The notes under the pieces: generated by a model
The model's input: the letters and a program-made list of their open reading frames with translations, nothing else
What the model was told of the DNA's origin: nothing
The model's database searches: none
Assembly: GCA_009746045.1 (NCBI GenBank)
Contig: RPFO01000392.1
Location: 820,706 to 884,705 of the forward strand
DNA length: 64,000 bases
Source: Mesostigma viride
Lineage: Eukaryota > Streptophyta > Mesostigmatophyceae > Mesostigmatales > Mesostigmataceae
Reading direction: 5' to 3'
Made by a program: the position numbers and the translations under genes
Shown: piece by piece, positions 56,939 to 64,000 of the stretch
How positions within the stretch are numbered: the first letter of the stretch is position 1
Layout of the letters: every line of letters starts with the position of its first letter

Positions 56939-59900
56939 AAGGAACAAGAGAAGGAGAGGGAAGTTCAGCTTCAGAAGGAAAAGGAGGAGCAGGAGAGGGC
57001 CTCCTTGCTTCAGAAGGGAAAAGAGGTGGAGAGGGCCACCTATGTCGACAAGGTCAAGTCGACGAGCGAGTCTCCTAAGTATAGTACGCCACCCGCCTCT
57101 CCGCCCAAGGGCGTAGAGGAGTTTCCTCCTCTGTCAACAATGCTTGCTGCCGGGGCTGGGCCAAGCTCCGTGGAGGCGTCGGCCTCCAAATCTCCCAAGC
57201 GGCCCGCACCTGAGGCACAGGCTGCCGGGGCTGGGTCCAGCTCCGTTGTGTCTCCACAGTCTCCTCAGCGGCCCGCACCTGAGGCACAGGCTGCCGGGGC
57301 TGGGTCCAGCTCCGTTGTGTCTCCACAGTCTCCCCAGCGGCCCGCCATCAACAAGGAGTCCCCCGTCCTCGGGAAGTCGACCTCAAACTCGCCGAGGTCC
57401 GCCCCCGTCGAGGTGGTTACCTCGAAGCCCAGCTCGCCGCCCAAGTCTTCTCCAAGGGCCCACCACGAGGCGTCTGAGCAGGGCAGCCCGCCGCCCAAGT
57501 CACCTCTAAGGTCCCACCACGAGGCTTCGACCTCGAAGGTCAGCACGTCGCCCAGGTCTCCTTCAAGGTCCCTACCCGAGGCCTCGACCTCACAGCCCAG
57601 CTCGCAGCCCGCGTCTCCCCAAAGCTCCCCTCCAAAGAAGGGGGCGACCTCCAAGTCCCGATCACCGCCCAAGTCGCCTGCAAAGTCTCACGGTCGGAAG
57701 TCTCCGCCCAAGCGCCGGTCGCCACCCAAGCGCCGGTCGTCAAACTCACCTCCGAGGAGCCGCTCCCCACAGGCAAGAAAGAAAGCAAGAGCGGAATGGG
57801 AGGAGAAGGAGGATGACCATGAGCGGTTCCTGCGTGATCTGCAGAAGAACATTGACCTCCTGATCAGCATGGAGGACAGGGACAAGGCAGACCCAAGGCC
57901 ACTGGAGGATCTTCCGGAGGAGGAAAGAAAGAGAAGGAATGACCGCATGGCACTTCTGACTTCTTATCTGGATCAGGCAACGCAGCACGCCGAAGATCTG
58001 GTGAATCTGGAGAAAAAGGACAAGGAACGGAAGGCCGCCCAGGAGCTCCTGGAAAGGGAGCAGAGGGAATGGGTGAAGAAGGAAAGGGCAGAGCGAGAGG
58101 CGAAGCAGGCAGAAATGGAAGCTGCGGAGATGGAGGAGGCGGAGCGCAGGAAGAGGAGGGCGTCGTGGGAGCGGGACGAAAAGGAGAGAAAGGCGAATGA
58201 GGAAAGGAAAAAGAAGGACGAGGAGGCAAAGGCGAAGAGGAAGGTGCAGGAGGAGGGGAAGAGGATGATGGAGGCGGGTGTGGCGGCACGCCTGAAATAC
58301 CAAGCCAAACTTGAGGAGGAGCGCAGGAAGGCGCAGGCTGCAGAAAAGTCGACGGAGGTGGATGGGAAGACCGCGGGGGTCTCGGAGAAGGAGGGTACGG
58401 AGCCGTCTCAGGTGAGAAACAGTTTTTACCCCCATTAGTGTGCGTGTTTTTTTTAACGGTTTCGTTATTCCTTATCTCTGCTAAGCTCGTCTGACCATGA
58501 ATGGGTCATTTCGCAGAGTGACCCTAACCTGAACCAACAAGTATGCTTTTCCCTGTTGTTTTGATTTCAGAGGAAGCGGGGGGCAGACGAAAAGAAGTCA
58601 GAGGATCCCAAGAAGAGCGGGACAACAACGGAGGTGAGCGATAAGTAATCCTGTGTTTTTCGCCTTTGTTCTTTGTTCATTTGTCCATCATTTCTGAGTT
58701 GCCGTTTCCTTTGCATGTGTGATTAATTTATGGAGGGTCATTTCGCAGAGTGACCCTAAACTTTTTCAACGAGTATGCTTTCCTCTGTCTTGCTGCATCC
58801 AGAGGAAGAAAGGGGGAGATGAGACAGAGTCTCAGGGGAACGCCGAGGTTGGGAGTGGGGAGGAGAAATTGCGGGTGAGCTAATAATTTTTTCGCCGCTT
58901 CATAGTGCATGTCAGTTAGTCGTTCGTTCTGTTTGAGATTTTTTTATGAAGGGTCACTTCGCAGAGTGACCCTAAACTTTTTTTCCGATTATGCTTTTGT
59001 TTCGTTTTGTGGACCTGTGTGCAGCCGATCCAGTTGAGGGGCTTGGAAACTTGGAAGTCATGGTTGACGACTTACGAAAAACATCTGAACGATGACGCCA
59101 AGTCGTTCTTGAGCACCTTTGTGTCGAAGGAGATCGAAGTTGCGATCGATGACGGTGTCTGGCATGAGAGGTTCAGTCGGGTCTGATGAGAAATGAACCC
59201 TTGGAGTGATCCAACACTTCGTGATCTTTTGTTCGAAGTCATGGGGCGGAGCCTTCGAGGCAAAAGGTTAAGGGGAAGAAATGCATCTCTTCGACACCTT
59301 CGAGTTGCTTGTTACCGAGTGCGGGTCGAATATACCCGACGCAGCGGATGTTACAGCTTATGTTCCTCGAAGCCTGCTCGTCTGGATCAAGCTGTCTTGT
59401 GCGACCAAACAGTACTGCAAGGACACGAGACAGCACCCATTGTCACACGAGTATTTTGACATCATCATATCTGTCTGCAGGTGGGAAATGTACCAGGTCC
59501 TAGAGCAGGGGAAGACAGGTGAGGATTGGGACACCTCCCCGCTGACGGAAACGGATGTCAATCTGCTCTTGAAGAAAGGGTTCAAGGCTGCACAGTTCGA
59601 CTGGGATGTCTTCGGCGACTTTCTGATCGCCATGGACCACTCGGTATCTCCCGAGTTGTTCAGGGCTGGTTCGGAAGTGATTGAAGATTTGGATGGGGTT
59701 AGATCGCACTTCCTTTCGTCGTATTCAGTGTGGATGGCGCAGTTTAGGGTGAACCCAGACCCTATTCTTCCGAGTCGAGCTGTTGAATTGTTTCTTCAGT
59801 TGTGCGAGGATGAGATCCTGCGTTTTCGTCAGAGTGGGGAGTTCGACATGGCCGGACAGTATGAGCCCCCACGAAAGGAGGTTGTCGCATGGCTTGAGTA

Positions 59901-62900
59901 CAAGGGGATCGACGACTGCCTGTCGTTAGTGACGGCGAACATAAACGAGAAATCATGGAGTCAGGACATGCTATCTCACTTGTTTTTTCTTCTTCGGACG
60001 TTTTTCGAAAACGAACTGAGCCACACAACTCCATCTGAGATGTGGCCGATCGGACAAGTGTTGCGGGAGTGGAGATTTGACATTGAGGTAATTATTGACA
60101 TTTGTGTACATTTTTATTCAGTCCGTTTAGATTAGTGTTGTGTATTTCTTTTGTTGAAAATTGTTACTAACGATGAACGCATTTCTTGCTCTACTTCCCG
60201 CCAGGAGGGTGACATTCCATGTTTTGAGGGACAAAGTCCTTCAGCGTGGAACCGGAGGTAAGCAAATGCCGCTAAAGGTTCGGGTCGATTTGTGAAGATA
60301 GGATATTCAAGAAATACTTCCTGTTTTGACTGACTTTGTATATTTATCTGAACGCACGTTTTGTCTTGCAGGACGACGATCAACATTTCGAAGAGGTCGA
60401 AGGGATGGGGACGGAGAACGTAGAGGTAGGAAATTTGTTCATTTTACTGTTCAAGCCCAGGGTTGGGGTCGCTCCGCAGAGCAACGTTAAAACAAAATTA
60501 ATGCTCGTTTTTTTTATGTCATCGTCTGAATTATTATTATTTTTTTTTCATGCAGGAGGTGGACGAGAAGGAAGAGGAGGAGAAGGAGCAGGAGGTGGAC
60601 GAGGAGGAAGAGGAGGAGGAGCACGAGGAGGAGGAGGAGGAGGAAGAAAATGAGCCCGAGCCAACTCCGAAGGGGAAGGGGAAGGCAAAGGTTTGTGCAA
60701 TGTTTTTTAAGTTTATAACGCTGAAGGTCGCGCTGCAGAGCTAGGATGCCAGAGTGCAGATTATCTTCTTAATACATTTCGCTTCATGTGTATGTTGTGT
60801 GTTGTTGGTATACCTTCCAGCAGGCTAAAAAAAGGCGACGACGACATTCCAAGGACCCAAAGCTTATTGACAGAAAGAATAAGGTGAGACTATCTGTGAT
60901 ATTGGCGACCTCATCCTAGGCAAGCCCCCTAAGGATGTTACGATGGGTGCCGGGGAGTTTCGCAAGTATCTCACCCAACTACGCGTTGAGGCGGCGGCCG
61001 ATTTCGCAATGCAACTGACACCTTCAACGGTGAGCTGGCCTATGATTTCGTCAACCAAGTCAAGTCCAAGGGCACCGAAAAGTTCAAGTGGAAACCAAAG
61101 GAGTACACGGAGGCGAAGGTGGACAAGGTCATCAAGTTCATGAAGTTGGATCTCAAGAGAAGGGATCGTGAACGGGCGAAGCTGCTTGAGGGTCAGGCAA
61201 AAGCGTCCAAAAAGAAGAGGGATGCGGATAAAAAGGAGAAGGGGAAGGATAAGGGGGAGGATGACGCGGCCGGGGGGAGAAGGGCGGGAAGGGAAAGAAG
61301 GGGAAGAAGGCGGGAGAAAAGGAAGAGGTGCGTTTTTTGCGGAATTTTTTTTAGAGGGGTAGCTCTGTGGAGTGAACCTTTTTACCTTCTCCGTGCTTTG
61401 CACCCTATTCGGTATTTTTTGTCTGCACGCCGACTATTTGCAAACGTTAAACTATTTATTGTTTTCCTGTCTCATCTTCGTCAATGCTTCCTCCAGGGTG
61501 GCGAGGGGGAGAAAGGCGGAAAAGGAAAGAAGGGGAAGAAGGCGGGAGAAAAGGAAGCGGTGCGTTTTTGGTGATTTAGATTCAGAGGGGTAGCTCCGTG
61601 GAGTGACCCTTTTTACCTTCTGTGTTCTTAGCACCCTACTCTGAGATTTTCCTACGCTCGCGGACTATATGCATACGTTAAACTATTTATTGCTTTCTTG
61701 TCTCATGTTCGTCAATGCCTTCGTTCAGGGTGCCGAGGGGGAAGGAGACGGTGACGGAAGGTTGGCCGGCAATGATGCCGTTTTTGCACTCGTCAAGGAG
61801 ATGCTTAACTACGTCGAAGCCAGGGGCAAGGCGCCGGCGTCGGATATATTAAAGTGGCCTACCTTCTCCCCTTTTCTTGAGCTTCTGAAAGCACTTTCAA
61901 AGCTCTTCAAGGAGGGGATCCTGACGAGTAGTGGAAAGGTGGACAAGGAGCCGATCATCAAAGATTGGAAGATGGCAACGACCGTGGACTCCGAGAAGGA
62001 GATCAGGGACAAAGCCATTCGGGACGCGAATGCTGTGCGGGAATCCCGTTGGATTCGACCGAGTGACTTCATCGATACCGGTTGCAATAGCATGCGCATT
62101 CACACCGTCAACGGGCTGATTTTGCCTGACAACATGAGGCAGCGGTTGCTAAGCGATGAGGTGTTCAGGGAGAACGGGCGCATCTTGCTGAATGCAAAGA
62201 CAAACAGTTTGCATTTTAAGGTGTGCATCCCTGTGTGGCAGTTCGCCTTTCAAGCGCTTGCGGAAACCAAGCCAAGCCTCTTCGCCAAACACATCACGTC
62301 CACCGGCCCTTACCGGGATTGGCTGAAAAAATGCCATGGCGCTAGGACTGACGCGGAGTTCGTGGGCTCGCGTTACTTTCGCCCCTTGTCCGACAAGGAG
62401 ATTGAGAAGTATCTTGGAACCAAGTCCACCGCTTCTTTCCTCAAGAGAGGTGTTGAGTTCCGGACCTATGCACGAGTCGGGGAACAAGACGACGTTCTGC
62501 CCTTTGATTTTCAACCAAGGGAGGTCTTCAGCCTAATAAGCCAGGCCTCCTTAAAGGCATTCGACCCAAGATTTCACGAAGAACATCCTGATGGCGAATA
62601 TCTCGTTCTTCGATATGCGGTGGTCGACGGAAACCACTATTTCAAGGGTTTAAAGTCTTTCAAGCAATTGGAGGGGGAATGGACGCCCGGTGTGACACAT
62701 GTTAAGAAACTAATGTGTGAAGGGGGGGCAGCGTCTGAGAACGCGAAGGACAGTGCCGCGGCGGCTAAACTTTTCTCATCCCTTATGGAACAATTCCATA
62801 CTGGGTACGGGGGAACGAACGTCATTCTGCTTCGGGGGGCCGACCTTCTTCCAAATTGGGACGAGTGTAAAAAGTTCCCGGAAATATCTGTAAGTGGTAG

Positions 62901-64000
62901 TTCTATCTATGGCAATGGTGACGCTGCAGTTCCACCACTTCGTCGTGTTATGTCGAGTAAGGGTCGCACTGTGGAGTGACCATGTCAAAAGTCTTCCTTT
63001 ATCATGCATTATAAATGCGGGAAGTCGCACACAGAAACGACAATGGCAGTCAAACTCTCATCCCGACATATTTCTGGGGTGGTTTCGCAGAGTGACCCTA
63101 ACTTACCGATTTCGGCGCTGAAGACCATTTTTCGCGCTCCCGTGCGTTCATAACGTCACGCTGCAAGTCGACCCTTGAATTGTTCTTGTGTGTCAATTTT
63201 TCGTTCCTCTGTTCGTGACAGGAGGTTGGGAAGAAGAAGCTGGATCGCCTATTCGAAATCTCCAAGGGCGCCAATGCCGAAGATCAGGCGGTAGCGGATC
63301 GGACGCTTGGGCAGGCGCTTCTGGATGTTTGGAATTACAACAGGCTGTACTTGCACGGCGTCGTGAAGCAGGGCAAAGGGCATTTTATTCCCGATGGCCA
63401 TTACACGAACCTGCTGGCGTACATCCTGCCGGCCACCAAACAATCAGTCGGGAGGGAAGGGAGTTTGGAGGGGAGTAAGGAGGATAAGGGGGAGTTGAGG
63501 GAGGAAGAAGGCGAGCGGAAAAAAAACAAGGCCCAACCTTCCCAAATTTCAAATTACAATCGAGTTCTGGCGAACACCTTCCTGCGCCTCACAAAGGCCA
63601 GGCCGGATGATGAGAATTCGTCACACCAGCTTCTGAGGAGACTATGACTCTCAGATGCCGGTTCGCTAACGCCGAGGGCACCAAGAAGGGGCAAAAGGTG
63701 TCCTGGACGTCTGTAAGGAACCTGGCGTCGTTTCCGATGATGGACGCTGTGTGTGAATGCATCATGAGTGGGGAGGTTGGGCCCGAAAAGCTGTCAAAGT
63801 TGGTGGAGTTGGCCAAGGACGTACTTGAGTGCGTTCGCCAATTCATCCTTATTAAGTTTCAGGAAAAGCCCGACTTGGATGGCGAATGTAAGGGGGGGGC
63901 TGATATGGAGTACAAGGCTTCTCGCTTATTTGAAGAGGTGTTCGGCTGTCGACTACTTGGGCGGATGCCAAGGAACAAGGACGTCGTCGATCGATTCTTG
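56939..64000 (+). CDS. Large multi-exon gene of the palindrome-marked element, unknown family, several frame breaks
   Basis: Exons with clear GT..AG borders include 56939-58411, 58571-58633, 58803-58874, 59025-59183, 59281-60087, 60372-60425, 60556-60690, 60834-60893, 61497-61559, 61729-62889 and 63222-63644; coding continues off the edge. The first exon is Pro/Ser/Lys-rich (repeated PAPEAQAAGAGSSSVVSPQS) and ends in a charged coiled coil. Middle exons are acidic or Lys-rich; 59281-60087 and 61729-62889 look globular and are unlike any family I recognise. The frame breaks near 59184, 59265, 60230, 60910, 61015 and 63645 while coding character continues on both sides. This indicates either uncorrected indels or recent decay. 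The upstream start is not found, and it may be more than one gene. Confidence 0.55.
58503..58972. repeat. Three intronic copies of the element palindrome
   Basis: GGGTCATTTCGCAGAGTGAC occurs at 58503, an identical copy at 58735, and GGGTCACTTCGCAGAGTGAC at 58951. They fall in three consecutive introns of the plus-strand gene (58412-58570, 58634-58802, 58875-59024), one per intron and near the middle of each, followed by CCTAA and a T-rich stretch. Confidence 0.92.
61268..61728 (+). repeat. Tandem duplication of an exon plus its 169-bp intron
   Basis: The exon end before 61328 and the exon 61497-61559 encode the same Gly/Lys-rich peptide (KGKKGKKAGEKE). The introns after them, 61328-61496 and 61560-61728, are both 169 bp. 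They are clearly homologous: GTGCGTTTTT start, AGGGGTAGCTCYGTGGAGTG palindrome, TTTTTACCTTCT, TTAAACTATTTATTG, GTCTCAT, TTCGTCAATGC end. The second exon differs by a few synonymous changes. Confidence 0.9.
63644..64000 (+). CDS. Continuation of the plus-strand gene, truncated by the window edge
   Basis: After the frame break at 63645-63647 the coding frame shifts by one and stays open to the last base (119 codons). It reads TLRCRFANAEGTKKGQKVSW, then SGEVGPEKLSKLVELAKDVL and FEEVFGCRLLGRMPRNKD. The overlapping ATG (63644-63646) might be a start of its own, but continuity of charged, soluble-looking sequence favours one gene with an indel. No domain is recognised. Confidence 0.5.
   Translation, partial: MTLRCRFANAEGTKKGQKVSWTSVRNLASFPMMDAVCECIMSGEVGPEKLSKLVELAKDVLECVRQFILIKFQEKPDLDGECKGGADMEYKASRLFEEVFGCRLLGRMPRNKDVVDRFL

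Overview
The window is nuclear DNA of a eukaryote, most likely a green (Viridiplantae) microalga. The protein-coding regions are chains of short exons with GT..AG borders and long repeat-filled introns. Five host genes can be read, and two of them point to a plastid: a chloroplast-type SecE with a transit-like leader, and a small coiled-coil protein with a transit-like first exon. A DUF1664 protein and a Mit_KHE1-type protein, both familiar from plants, support the same lineage. A prasinophyte such as a Pyramimonadales relative is only a guess. No rRNA gene, canonical tRNA gene, operon or prokaryotic signal was seen. Layout, left half: 0-3.4 kb holds dispersed repeats and a 3' fragment of a non-LTR retrotransposon. 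A DUF1664 membrane/coiled-coil protein gene runs on the minus strand (10832 down to about 3692). Bystin (ribosome biogenesis) is on the plus strand (11583-16474). A second retrotransposon 3' fragment lies at 16.8-17.2 kb and carries a 69-bp insertion. Chloroplast SecE (minus, 18731-18195) and an OFA-type MFS transporter (plus, 19873-25301) are divergently oriented and share a 1.1-kb upstream region. A Mit_KHE1-like gene (minus, 34239 to about 27288) and the plastid coiled-coil gene (plus, 35157-40856) are also divergent. Most host introns contain private mini- or microsatellites. Layout, right half: 41.0-46.8 kb is a nest of mobile elements. It contains a 1453-bp hAT-like element with 14-bp inverted ends, 8-bp target duplications and a 122-aa ORF; a two-copy tRNA-related SINE flanked by an 11-bp duplication; and two decayed LINE pieces, one with a YADD reverse-transcriptase motif and one with a CCHC plus RPD..D endonuclease-like end. 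A second hAT-type element (282 bp) lies in an intron of the Mit_KHE1-like gene. From about 46.83 kb to the right edge the DNA changes character and looks like one large mobile element whose right end is outside the window. It carries a spliced gene for a protein of at least 1,013 aa with a DDE-transposase-like core (minus), a second large acidic/coiled-coil gene of unknown family (plus, runs off the end, several frame breaks), an AT-rich spacer, and 37-bp, 28-bp and 58-bp tandem arrays. Its hallmark is a short palindrome, near GGTCNCTYYGCAGAGTGACC, that recurs about 30 times. It sits between genes and inside nearly every intron of both large genes, and was not seen in the host genes to the left. 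Two neighbouring introns of the second gene are homologous and both exactly 169 bp, so exon-intron duplication or intron birth from this repeat is plausible. This palindrome-marked element is the best candidate for an undescribed system.
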